Shown: positions 33,601-44,891, numbered from the stretch's first letter. The stretch is DNA of 64,000 nt from Lytechinus variegatus (GCF_018143015.1 NC_054741.1:11434683-11498682), one strand, 5' to 3'. Numbers and translations: made by a program. Notes: generated from the sequence alone by a model not told the origin.

Positions 33601-36600
33601 AATACTAAATATTTGCATCTAAATTTGGAAAAATTGCCCCTTTATTTAAAGCTCTACTTGATCAATTAATTCTAGTTGTACACCAAATTGTATATACATG
33701 TATTTCATGTCTATTTATAGGTTATTTATTTTGTTTTTTTGTGCAAAATGTCGTTCATAAATTGCTTGATCTTATTAAACTATAATTATGTAATAATGAT
33801 TGACCAACCTTAGGATGTGTTTCTAAATATCGTGCTATCTTGAAAGCGTTGCTACAATGTTTCTCCATTCTAAGTGGTAGGGTTCGGATCCCTCGAAGCA
33901 AGATGGACGCTGTGAAAGGACCCTAACACATGAACGAATATAAAGTTGTACTGAAAATATTATGTAAATGGAATACTAAAAATCACAGTTTTTTTGTGAA
34001 AAAATGACTGTTGTAGCAAAAAGACAAATAACTCTGTGGCAGACATATATGTCAATTTATTCAACTGGGTAAAAAACTCGATTTAAGCAATGTAGTGCAG
34101 AATTGTGAAAGAAATGCTGTATTATCAATCAATTCCTCATTTAAACGAGAAGAATCAAAATTATCATGGATAAACCATGGAGATAGATACTAACGTTCCA
34201 TTGATGAATGCTTTCGAATCAAGATGATTAATCGACTCACCATTGTATTACCAATTTGCTTCTGGTATTCTGATAAAAACAAAAATAATTCCGGATCCTT
34301 TGTGCACATTGATCCTCCTAACAAGTCTCCATGTCCTCCTAAATATTTCGTACTGCAAACATTTCAAAGAAAAAAGATAACTGTCAAATCTCATGCCCAG
34401 GGGCGGATCGAAGGATTTTCGGAAGGGAGGGGGGCATTTTTTGCACAGGAAAAATTTGACATGACATATCATGACATATTCCTAAAATATTTGTTTGTGT
34501 CTTATAGGGGGGGGGGGGGTCATTGGGGTCATGTGCCCTGTAAGGATCCGCCAGTGCTCATAACCCCCCTTTTTTGGTAATGGTCATATGTTTTAACTCT
34601 CTCTATAACGGAGACAAATTAAAGCGTCAAACAGCAGGTTTTGTAAAAGAAAAAAAGTACAGTATGAAATTACGATCATTACCCCACTCTCAAGTCAAGT
34701 CACCCACTAACATGGATTTGAATAAAGAGACAAATCAAACAAGCCGACTGATCAAAACTCGTCGAAATTGGATGTAAAATAAGAAAGTTAAAGCAAGTTT
34801 CGCTTATAAAACAATATACGCAAAACACAGAAAATGCAAATGAAAGATGATGTCACTAGCTTGATATTTCTTTTGCTCTTTCTTCTTAAATTATAAAATA
34901 TTTCAATTGTGGCCGATTTACAATAAGGAAGCATCTTTAGGAACAATAATAGGATGCAACATTGCTAGTGTCATGTTAGAAAAAATATGTCATATTTCCT
35001 AAAAGTAATAGTGAGTGGTTGATGTCATTGGTTCCAACCTTTGCATACTGACCAGGATGTGTATAAATGTTTTCTTAGCTTAATCGAATCTTAAAAACGT
35101 CATAACTTTCTTTTTGCTTTTTTATTGAAGTAAAACTTCATAACTTTCTTGTTTTCCATCCTATTTTTCATGAAATTATCATCGTTATGCTAGTTTGGAC
35201 TAGTCCTTTCATAAGATAGATTAAGAAAGAGGCAAAGAGAGGTGGAGAGAAAGAGAGAGAGAGAGGGGGGGGGTGCCATTTAGGAGTGTTATGGAGCAAT
35301 CTAAAAAACGAAGAGCGACGAAGAGCTAATTTAGCTGACTGCACTTCGGAGTGCCGATTTTTCTAGTTCAAATTTGAACTAGAAAAATCAGCACTCCGAA
35401 GTGCAGTCAATTTAAACTAGGAAAATCAGCACTCCAAAGTGCAGTCACTATACACGCTCTTTAAGAGCTAAATCAATTCTTCGTTTTTTAGAGTGAGAAT
35501 GCATATTGCAGAGAGAGAGAGAGAGAGAAAAAAAAGCAGTCTATCGAGAAAAAAGTTGATACTATCATAAAGCTGATGATTTTATCATTTCAAGTAAACT
35601 ATAAGAAAAGGAGAATAATTTGCTCCTCGCTCTTACCAGCTTTGAAATGAGATATCAACACCAAGACCAAGTGTGTCTTGTAGATATGGTGTGGCGAATG
35701 TTGAATCACACATGCTGATAGCCCCTGGAACAGACTTGGCAACATCTGCAAACGCTTTTAGATCGGTCAGGTTTAACGTAGGATTAGTAGGGGTCTCAGC
35801 GTAGAAGAGCTTGAGTCGATAAAGCAAAGAAAATGTAAGACGATTCATATATCTACCTGAATATTTCCTTCTGGTGTTTCAGAAAGATATGATACAAATT
35901 ATTGACCTGACTATGTGCAGTTAAAAAATGCATCAAATTTAATCGTTTTGTTTTTCTTATTCAGAAATGGGGAATTTCACAGTATGAACTTCAGTTTCAT
36001 TATAATTTCAAGGCTTATTTTTTGTGCAATTTGTGATAGATATTTTATTTGTCAAATACTTCAAATCAAAATTTAACTGAATGTATTTTTAAAATATCAA
36101 TATGTTGCTCATTCGCATTATGATACAACATTCTGGATCTTGGAATTGTTTATTGAAGACTTATAGGTCTGGAATAAAACTTAAATTGAATTGACAACTA
36201 CGCTTGTAAGAGTGACACATACTGTTATGACATACTGAGAGGTATTGTTATGTGTGATTTCACAGTAGTCTGCAAAATAGTCTTAGAAATAATGACCTTT
36301 GTGTTCGACTTGATTGCATTTTTGTAAGCGTCAATGTCCCCAGCCGGTACAAAGGTTGTTTCAACACCAAAATCCTTCAGCATGGAACTAAAGAATTTAT
36401 AGGTTCCTCCAAACACTGGATCGGGTGCTACCTGTAACACAAAAGAATACGTATTGTTGTTATTTTTAACTGATCTGCTTGTATCCTCCTCTTGTTCATC
36501 TTGTTTTCGCACCCCCCCCCCCCCACAACCGTATTATATTTCATCAGAATAGTCAATATATCATGAGAGATTTTTTTCGGAACAGAATTGGAAGTAAAAC

Positions 36601-38377
36601 ATGACGTTATTGCTATCATTATCATCATTACGATGAATTTGTAGGGGAAAAGAAACACTTATAGGTCTTCACACGTCTGTTACGTTACATAATCATGTAA
36701 AACATTTTACACTTTGGGTAATCTGTCAAATTATATAACACAAATATGAAATAGATCATTAAGTGTTGATAGGTACTCCAAAGTCTAAAGTTTATGAGAT
36801 AAATCATTCATGCAGTCATGCTGAGCAAACATATAGATATATTTTTCTCCAGAGTGTCACAAATGGCTCAAAGTGCCAAAATGAATTATGGGAACTGGGC
36901 ACAATGCAAGTTACTGAATGAATTGAGTAATCCTAAAATGATGTGCTCTTTGCATTCATTAGTGACTTTCTTTTAAAATCCGTAATAAAACTGCGATGAT
37001 ATAATCCCCCATTGGCCTTCATGACAGACCAAACGACGACTAACAAAATGAAATCAAAATGTTTTTTTGGCAGTCCCTGTCCACTTATAAGGAAGATCAT
37101 TTTTTGGCAGTCCCTGTCCACTTATAAGGAAGATCATTTTTTTGGCAGTCCCTGTCCACTTATAAGGAAGATCATTTTTTTTGGCAGTCCCTGTCCACTT
37201 ATAAGGAAGATCATTTTTTGGCAGTCCCTGTCCACTTATAAGGAAGGTCATTTTTTTTTGGCAGTCCCTGTCCACCTTTAAGGAAGATCATTTTTTTGGC
37301 AGTCCCTGTCCACTTATAAGGAAGATCATTTTTTTTTGGCAGTCCCTGTCCACTTATAAGGAAGATCATTTTTTTGGCAGTCCCTGTCCACTTATAAGGA
37401 AGATCAATTTTTTGGCAGTCCCTGTCCACTTATAAGGAAGATCATCCTATGAAAGCGCCCCTAGATAAGAAATTATGATTCCTACCACGTGATCTCCCGT
37501 CTTGATAAGAGCAAGGACTGTAGTGGTGATAGCAGACATACCAGTTGAGAAAACAAGAGCTCCTATTCCTCCTTCAAGTTTGTTGATTGCATGGGCAGCA
37601 TTGTCACAGGAATGGTTGCCATAGCGACCGTAAATATACCCATTCTGCACAGATTGTAAATCCATTGTGATAAATGCAAATTTTAAAGAACATGTAATCA
37701 CCTTGAATTATTTAATAACAAATAATGATTAAAAGAGTGTGATAAAATTATTCAGAATGTATCTCTATCTTCTCATATATAGATTTCACTCACACAAATC
37801 GGACGATGAATCAATAGTCAAATCCAAAGCACCATATATTTTACTCTAAATTTCAGATGGAAAGGTATCCATTAAGTGGAAATATATTCGGAGCGAACGT
37901 GCAGAATATTCCATTCAGTATGCAATTCATAAAAAGAACAGTGATAGGGGGACGGGAGGTACAGATGAAAGGAAAAAAATAGATTGGGATTAAAGAGGAA
38001 AACAGGATACATAGATAATAATAATAATGTCAATATCAATCATAACAATATAAAAGGACGACGACGAAGACGACGCGACGATAAGGAAGTGGAGGGAGAA
38101 GGAGTAAATATGACAATCTAACCTTACTAAATTGCTGGTAATCTTCCACCTTTCCATGAAGTTCATAAGAACTTGACCAGCTAAGAGATGGAACGATGGG
38201 AGTAGTAGCCGTTGGTAGTCTAAGCTTCGTCTTAGCTGTTACCGCCAGAGTGTCTTTAGTGACACCATCATCATAGTCCTTAACATCCTCTAGTCGTCTG
38301 ATGCGGTTCTCTGCGTCATCCAGTTTGACCTTGAAGTGTGAATCAACCCGTGGTCGTGTGATCTTCCCCTCTGACAT
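30678..38377 (-). CDS. Cystathionine/methionine gamma-lyase-like PLP enzyme, complete, 9 coding exons
   Basis: Member of the Cys/Met-metabolism PLP family, acting in sulfur amino-acid trans-sulfuration or catabolism. Exons in order: 38377-38123, 37644-37486, 36431-36297, 35809-35637, 34352-34241, 33922-33809, 33344-33207, 32455-32310, 30741-30678. They sum to 1296 nt (431 aa plus stop) and all phases agree. Landmarks: YGRYGN (Tyr/Arg that bind PLP phosphate from the partner subunit), [37 protein letters not shown] (Asp that pairs with the PLP ring nitrogen), [11 protein letters not shown] (Schiff-base Lys), [37 protein letters not shown], and the C terminus [11 protein letters not shown]. The last motifs resemble methionine gamma-lyase and cystathionine gamma-lyase alike, so the substrate is not decided. 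An N-terminal extension of roughly 40-50 residues is longer than in human CTH. Odd points are Phe where the family has Tyr in 'YGGT', and NHS in place of NPT after YGRYG. Confidence 0.93.
30941..32227. mobile_element. 1.29-kb element with paired 'GAGATGGCGCTATA' repeats at each end
   Basis: AGAGATGGCGCTATAC occurs at about 30941 and 31025 on the plus strand and inverted at about 32127 and 32210. Each pair is spaced about 82-84 bp. The terminal 105 bp of the two ends match in inverted orientation, including 'gttgtaatgt' before the inner copy. The interior is AT-rich with an ATAATA-type microsatellite (31780-31920) and no coding domain. It lies in the last intron of the PLP-enzyme gene. Confidence 0.7.
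31780..31920 (+). repeat. AAT-type microsatellite
   Basis: Irregular (AAT/ATA/ATG/AAC)n tract inside the last intron of the PLP-enzyme gene. Open frames on the minus strand here are I/L/Y low complexity only. Confidence 0.85.
32456..33206. other. Intron of the PLP-enzyme gene
   Basis: Unremarkable AT-rich intron with a T-run/G-run at 32702-32730. Confidence 0.7.
34398..34556. mobile_element. hAT-like MITE (CAGGGGCGGATC ends)
   Basis: The left end CAGGGGCGGATCGAAGG and the right end (reverse complement) CACTGGCGGATCC are inverted. The 8 bp before the left end (ctcatgcc) and after the right end (ctcataac) agree at six positions, fitting a decayed hAT target duplication. It is inserted only 45 bp from the acceptor side of the exon at 34241-34352. 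Confidence 0.65.
34715..35210. mobile_element. Diverged relative of the TTAA-flanked MITE family
   Basis: Shares 'ggatgtaaaataagaaagtta', 'gtttcgctta' and 'tgaaattatcatcgttatgct...ggac.agtccttt' with the copies at 17679, 21678 and 43887, but with many changes and degraded ends. It is an older copy in an intron of the PLP-enzyme gene. Confidence 0.6.
35293..35488. mobile_element. Nested palindromic element between GA-repeats
   Basis: Outer arms 'ctaaaaaacgaagagc' and 'cttcgttttttagag' enclose a 72-bp near-perfect palindrome (35337-35408, one mismatch, centre CAAATTTG, no spacer) and a third partial copy of the arm (35408-35449). GAGAGA microsatellites lie on both sides (about 35225-35270 and 35508-35528). 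No coding sequence. Confidence 0.75.
37062..37446 (+). repeat. 10-copy minisatellite, 37-40 bp unit
   Basis: Ten near-identical units of GGCAGTCCCTGTCCACTTAT plus 'aaggaagatca' and a T run that varies in length from about 5 to 9, which explains the length variation. It lies in the intron between coding exons 2 and 3 of the PLP-enzyme gene. Peptide frames across it are artefacts. It is likely polymorphic between individuals. Confidence 0.95.
37645..38122. other. First coding intron of the PLP-enzyme gene
   Basis: AT-rich, with no additional exon recognised. The junction YQQFSK|NGYIYG across it is phase 0. Confidence 0.7.
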
Positions 38378-38550
38378 TGTCAAGCGTAAAACGACGGGGA
38401 TGTCCTCTAAAATTGTTCGGTAAGTTACTAAATGAAATATTTAGATAAAAAAAACATAAGAAGGGAACACCGGAATGAAAGTGAGGGGAAGGAAGAAAAA
38501 ATAAAGGAAGAGAGGAAATCAAAGAAAGAAAGAAAAAACAAGTGGAATGC

Positions 38551-39606
38551 CTCTGGCGGTCTCACCTGCATCACGCGATTCAATATAGCAGCAGTGCTAT
38601 CTTTTAAAACTACTATAACTCGCAAAAGATGTTCAGTGATACTTGGTTACTCTTATTTCCATGTTTTATGAACTAGACCAATACACTTACAGAGATATGA
38701 TGGTAATTCAACAAATATATACCCCAACGTGGCCAAAGTTAATTGACCTCAGATGACCTTTGACCTTAATCATGTGACCCGAAGCTCGCATAGGATGTTC
38801 AGTGATACTTGATTACTATTATGTCCAAGTTTCATGAAGCAGATCCATAAATTTTTAAAGTTATGATGGTAATTCAACAGATACCCCCAATTCGGCCAAA
38901 GTTCATTGACCTTTGACCTTGGTCATGTGACCCAAAATGCGCACAGGATGTTCAGTGATACTTGAATACTCTTATGTCCAAGTTTTATGAATTAGACCAA
39001 CATACTTTAAAGATTATGATGGTAATTCAACAAATACCCCAAATTTGGGGAAGTTCATTGACCCTAAATGACCTTTGACCGTGATCATATGACCTGAAAC
39101 TTGCACAGGATGTTCATTAATGCTTGATTACTATTATGTCCAAGTTTCATGAATCAGATCCATAAACTTTTAAAGTTATGATGGTAATTCAACAGATACC
39201 CCCAATTCGGCCAAAGGTCATTGACTCTAAATGACCTTTGACCTTGGTCATGTGACGTGAAACTCGTGCAGGATGTTAAGTAATACTTCATTAACCTTAT
39301 GTCCAAGTTTCATGAACTAGGTTCATATTTTTCCTAAGTTATGATGAAATTTCAAAAAACTTAACCTTAGGTTAAGATTTTGATGTTGATTCCCCCAACA
39401 TGGTCTAAGTTCATTGACCCTAAATGACCTTTGATCCTGATCATGTGACATGAAACTCAGGCAGGATGTTCAGTAATACTTGATTAACCTTATGTTTCAT
39501 GAACTAGGTCCATATACTTTCTAAGTTATGCTGTAAGATTTGGTGTTGACGCCGCCGCCGTCGGAAAAGCGGCGCCTACAGTCTCACTCTGCTATGCAGG
39601 TGAGAC
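38551..39606. mobile_element. 1.05-kb element: tandem 150-190-bp repeats between inverted GTCTCACCTGCA ends
   Basis: GTCTCACCTGCA at 38559-38570 is matched by TGCAGGTGAGAC at 39595-39606. Between them lie six diverged tandem units, each containing 'gatgttcagtgatacttg', 'atgtccaagtttcatga', 'agttatgatggtaattcaa' and 'atgacctttgacc..ggtcatgtgac'. The last part has a GC-rich GCCGCCGCCGTCGG segment. No coding capacity. It lies about 170 bp upstream of the start codon of the PLP-enzyme gene and so may overlap its promoter or 5' UTR region. Confidence 0.75.
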
Positions 39607-40005
39607 AAAATGAAGCATCAATTGAAATAACGTAAAGTGAAAGAATAAATACATTGCTTTGATGTATAGGCCTACATTAATTATGAAACCGAACCTCTCT
39701 TTCCTCGTATATAATCAATTATCGAACCTACATGTGCAGCAAAGTAAGATTATTCTCTTCGAAAATTAAGTTGTTTTTTTTAAGGTAAAGTATATATTTT
39801 ATTATATTTACCCGAGCTGAGAATGTGAATCGTATTGTCCTCTCTTATGTGCCTCACTATGCCTGAATAATCGGTTGCATAAACATGATAAATAGGGAAA
39901 CAAACCGGGCAGTGTTATAATGTGATTCCGAGCACAAGGGAAGGAAGTGCACTAAAGGATATACATCAATAGATATCAATCATTAACTGGTATCAGGGGC
40001 CGCGG

Positions 40006-40087
40006 AACTGGCGGGGCGGGGGGGGGGGTGGTTGGGGGGTCCAGCCCCCCCCCCACACACATTTTCAGTACCATTCCGCGGCCCCTG
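40006..40087. mobile_element. 82-bp mini-element (CAGGGGCCGCGGA ends)
   Basis: CAGGGGCCGCGGAA and TTCCGCGGCCCCTG are perfect inverted ends around G- and C-runs. Same family as 26834-26985. Confidence 0.6.
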
Positions 40088-40093
40088 AATATA

Positions 40094-40913
40094 CAGTGAG
40101 TCCTAGAAAAAAACGAAACCGAGATTAAGCGATGATTTATCATAACTTAATCACAAATACAATAGACAAATGACCTACCAATGTAAAGCTTAGAATCTCC
40201 TCTTTCATCTGATACTACTTAGATTATTCCTCGTTCACGCATGAGTGAGCGAAAACAATTTGAAGAAATGATACCAAAAACTCATTTGGCGGGGGGATCT
40301 GAAATTCAAAAAGAAAATCACATGCATAAAAAGTTCAGTATCTGCTCTTTAATTTGATACCTTAATAACAAAAAATGGCCAAGAAGTAAAAAAGTTATGT
40401 TCCCTCTAAACAATGCTTGTATTTACATAATTTTATCAAATTATAGTTTTCACCGGTTTCCCCATAGAAGCCATGGCATGGTTAACAAAAGACTTGATGC
40501 ATGGCTGATCGTCAACAAAACGGAGTGTCGAGTGAATTTGAACGCTATAGCCTGTAAAACCTCTGCATTTTATGAAATTATTGGAATTCAAGCATTATTT
40601 CAAATAACCAGAACTTTGTGTTTTCATAATCATTTTCTGTAATTAAGGTATCAAATTAAAGAGCAAATATTGAACTTTTTGGAAATGGGGTTTTCTTTTT
40701 GGAAACCAGATACAACCCGCTAAATGACTTTTTGGTATCCCCTCTTCAAATTGTTTTTGCTTAGTCTTGCGTGAATGTGAATAATCTAAGTAATATTAAA
40801 TGAAAGAAGAGATTCTAAGCTTTACAATGGTAGGTCATTTGTCTATTGTCTTCGTGATTAAGTTATGATAAATCACCGATGAATCTTGGTTTAGTTTTTT
40901 GTGGGACGCACTG
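40094..40913. mobile_element. Mariner-like foldback element, about 300-bp arms
   Basis: The left end CAGTGAGTCCTAGAAAAAAAC and the right end (reverse complement) CAGTGCGTCCCACAAAAAAC are flanked by TA on both sides. The first and last about 300 bp are reverse complements at roughly 85% ('gacaaatgacctacca.tgtaaagcttagaatct'). The middle 250 bp differs. No transposase. Confidence 0.8.
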
Positions 40914-41163
40914 TATAGTAGTTCAAGGCAATATGACTTTAAAGGCCTATTGTACATGTTGTATGTAAGAAATTTAAATGGCACCAAATGTCCAGAGAAT
41001 CAAGAAATTTGATAGTTGATCATGAAGTTTTAAGTTTATTAATTTTTCCATTGAGCACTTTCTGAGTATGAAAAAAGTACTGCAAGATAAAATGATATAA
41101 AATCAAGACACAAAGATATTTCATCTGACATTAGAGTAATCAAATGACGAGTGTTATAGCACT

Positions 41164-41407
41164 TATACACAACAAAAAGTGTGGTTTTAACGGGTGTACA
41201 TAGAGGACCACACCAGTTATTTTACACCGGTGTTAAATTGACAGTGTAAGTTTAACACCTATAGGTGTTATTTCAACACATGTTCTTACATTTACACTCT
41301 TTGGTGTTGTTTATTCTCTCGGGTGTAATTTGAACACCTCCGAGAGGGTGTGGTCTATTAACACCAATTGGTGTCAGTATTTAACAACGCAGTTTTTTTT
41401 ACAGTGT
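41164..41407. mobile_element. MITE-like sequence dense in GGTGTTA/TAACACC
   Basis: Short inverted motifs (taacacc, ggtgtta, gtgtaa, acacc) recur about every 20 bp, and the right end is ACAGTGTAC after a T run. It has the look of a palindromic miniature element, but I could not define target duplications. Confidence 0.45.
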
Positions 41408-43886
41408 ACAGGCGCACTTGGATAAAGACTCGGTATACAAATATGGATGTAAACACTTATAATGCAAAATACCGTAGGAACCTACCAGGGGTAGTAAAAT
41501 GAAACTATGAAAACGGACCCTTTGGAAAGGTTAACACCGACATAACAAGTAACTCACGCAGTTTTTCAGGGGTAAAACAGTGCCACCAAACATTAAAAGT
41601 AGTCAATCAAGTCCAAATTAAGTACATTCGATTTTACATCTCCCATATCACATTTTATCATCATACACTCTTAAAAAGAATTGGTCAAAATAACCAGCTG
41701 TTGCGTGTTGCGGAACATGTGTTGCTTGGCCTACGACCAACAACCAATGCTTGTGTATTTCTATCGCACAGTCATCTAAAGTTTGTATGCCTGGCGGCGG
41801 GGGGGGGGGGGCGTATGAACGGCCCTTCCACCCCCTTTTCAAGCCTTGCCAGCAGTTCCGTAGGATATTGTTTTCGCCCTTTTTCGTTCACCAACCCTTT
41901 CAGCCTCCTTCCCAAATACAGCCAATGAAGGCCCTCATTTCAGATGTCAGTTATTACTTCTAGTTCCAATTCACCCCATACCCCTCGTTTCATAATTACT
42001 GCAGTTCTTAAAGTATAGTTTCAGATTTTGGAGCTAGCCGCACGACCCCTAACCATTATTGTTAGGCCTTTATCTTGACCATTGTCTTTGATCAAGGTAT
42101 CAAATTACAAAGCATATATTTTGAGACATGTGATTTTTTTTGAAAAGAGAGAGAAAGAAGAACTCATCGTATTTTATTTTATGTTATTATATATACTATA
42201 TTACACAATTGTTCTTCAATAACTTTATCAAACATAATTTGCTTATTTGTTAAATGAAATAAATAATCCCGTTCAAGGGAATTAATGATACAAAAGCACC
42301 CAGTTTTCAAGTCAATATAGACCAAATATATTTCCTTGTACTTGATTTTTTTTTCGTATGAAGTAACATGTGCTTCTTTTTCGTGACTATTTAAAGTGAT
42401 TGCCCCCTTTAAAGTATTAAAGGCGTTTCCAGTCCGTGATTGTGTTCGCATTGTAGTATTGGTAAAATATATCTGCTCTTCATGAATTCATTAATTCCTA
42501 ACAACAGTTCTTAGAATGTCCCCTTTTCTGGTCTGAATATCAAAGAATTTCAGCTCGCACTTCGCGCTCGCATAATTTGGTGAGTGAAATACGTAGTCTT
42601 AATGAATTCCAACAAACAAGCCTTAGAATACCCCTCTTATAATTATTTTACCTCGCGCTTCGCGCTCGCAATATTTGATTAGCATGATTAGTGAGATACG
42701 TATACGTATCATGTTCATGATTACAAGGACTACACAAAATGCTTCGTGTGTTTAGGTGGAATTCTTGAAAAAAAAAAACAGCAAGCACTTGGCGCTCGAA
42801 TTAGATGACCATGGTAAGATATAAGCTCCTAAAAAACGTTTGGAAATCTGATTTTGATCGATAATCCCTCCTCGGTTTTAGTTAATATCAATGTGTAAAT
42901 ATTATCAATGAATAGATAATTTAATTTTCTTTGAAGTAATACCCTACATGATACGATTATGGTTCACATGGGGATGCAGTGCCTTGAAATGTGGGGCAAG
43001 TTCAAATTTCAAAAGCTGCAAAATGACACAATATTGGAAGTCACTGTTCTTTTTTTCCGTGGTGATGAGTGAGTTTCTCAGCGATTTCTTGTTTCAAATT
43101 TAATGCACCTTAACATCAGCAATAACATAGAATCAAATACACCTCTGCACAAACAAACACAAAACAATCAAACATGCATGGGTATTTGAAACCACGACTC
43201 AAAGCCATGGTATCTCACAGAACCATATATATGTATACAAACCACAACAAAACATAAAAAATGAAGCAGGGGCTTAATTTGAATGGATTTTCATCTCTAT
43301 TGACATACAAAAGAATCATGTTCTGTATTGACTCTCCATGACTATTTCTGCTCGTTTTGCAGCTTTTCAATTCAGACTTTTGAACCCTGCTCTTTTCGTG
43401 ATGGCATGATCATAACAAACACGGTATCATTTTAAAGTGAATGAAATGATCTTTTGAATGATTTCAAAGCTTGGGTGCTCAGTGTGGTATAATAGTGCTA
43501 GAATTCAAGATCATTTTTTTTTTGAATAACTCAAATATATTGAAAGAGTGGACGTTTATAATTTTTTAGAATTTATATAGTCTAAATATATAAACAAAAT
43601 CATGGTTACTTTCCTCCGTTATTTAGGGCTTTGTTTTGTAGCTCATGTATTTCAAACTGCTGGAGACTTCATTATGTGATATAATAGACGTCCTCTGACT
43701 CTTTTTTTAAATCAGTGCCTCTGATTTTTCTGTTCTCAGTAGCATTGTAGACAGTTGTAGCATGAGCGTGTTGGGGATGGGGATAAAAAGAAATTTGGCT
43801 TTGGATTAGACATTTTTACTTAACTTTTCCAAAAGACTTTTCTTTTTAAAAGCAAGATCTGTTACGAGTGTCAATTGCGTTCTTCA
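41408..43886. other. Intergenic, no gene recognised
   Basis: AT-rich. It contains an interspersed repeat with CTCGC.CTTCGCGCTCGCA (about 42553, 42652 and a diverged form at 42785) and a poly(G) run at 41798. Confidence 0.5.
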
Positions 43887-44452
43887 AAGGCCAAGTCCAC
43901 CTCTGAAAAATGTTGATTTGAATCAATAGAGAAAAATCAGACAAGCACAATGCTGAAAATTTCATCAAAATTGGATGTAAAATAAGAATGTTATGACATT
44001 TCAAAGTTTCGGTTATTTTTAACAAAATAGTTATATGAACGAGCCAGTTACATCCAAATGAGAGATTTCTTTAGTTTTTTTATTGTTTGAATTATACAAT
44101 ATTTCAATATTTACGAATTTGATGATTAGGACCTCCTTGCCTGAAGCACAAAATGTTAAAATTATGAAATTCTACGTGTTCAGGGAGAAATGAAACTTTC
44201 ATTTCACATGACAATGACGAGAAAATAAAAATATTTCATATAATAAAATACAAAAGAAATAGTGAGTGATGTCATCAGTTCCCTCATTTGCATACCCACC
44301 GAGATGTGCATATAACTGTTTTGTGAAATGAAGCGAAACTTTAAAATGTTTTTCTTATTTTACATCCGATTTTGATGAAATTTTCAGTGTTTTGCTTGTT
44401 GAATTTTTCTCTTTTTATTCAAATCAAGTTTTTGTTGGGGTGGACTTGTCCG
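43887..44452. mobile_element. TTAA-flanked palindromic MITE, copy 3
   Basis: AGGCCAAGTCCACC to GGTGGACTTGTCCG with TTCA at the left (43883-43886) and TTAA at the right (44453-44456). Same body as 17679-18264, with an internal deletion near 'gagagatttc'. Confidence 0.85.
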
Positions 44453-44891
44453 TTAATTTGTAAATATAAGCTTTATGTTCAAGCTGAACCTATTTCTTAT
44501 TTTTCCTTAATAATAATGTATCCGTATTCTTAAAATTTCCATCACTATGATTTTTTGTTCCTTATTCTTTATCATTCATGTTGTCTAACTTACTCTATTT
44601 CCACTCAGAGTATTATGTCATCATTAAAATGGCAGTATGTTTCATAAATATGCATTCTGAATAATGAACAATTTCCACGGTCCCCATGACCTTATATCTA
44701 ACATTGTTATCACACTTCTCATATAAGTAGTCGTGTAGTTATAGTTGTAATTATCATGTTATTATAGTTTCCTCTGAACAAAAGTACTATTTAACATAAA
44801 CAACTTGACTTCTACACACTTTTCCTGTCCTAAAAACCCCCCTACAAACACTCTTTATCTTTGTCATCTTCAGAAGCCTATTTAGACACAG

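Noticed and set aside
37012-37446. Open frames on both strands across repeated units, and a passing resemblance to a CRISPR array
   Set aside because: Units are contiguous with no unique spacers, the genome is eukaryotic, and the frames simply read through a 37-40-bp minisatellite.
38378-38383. Start of the PLP enzyme two codons earlier
   Set aside because: The codon there is TTG. The first ATG is at 38377-38375.
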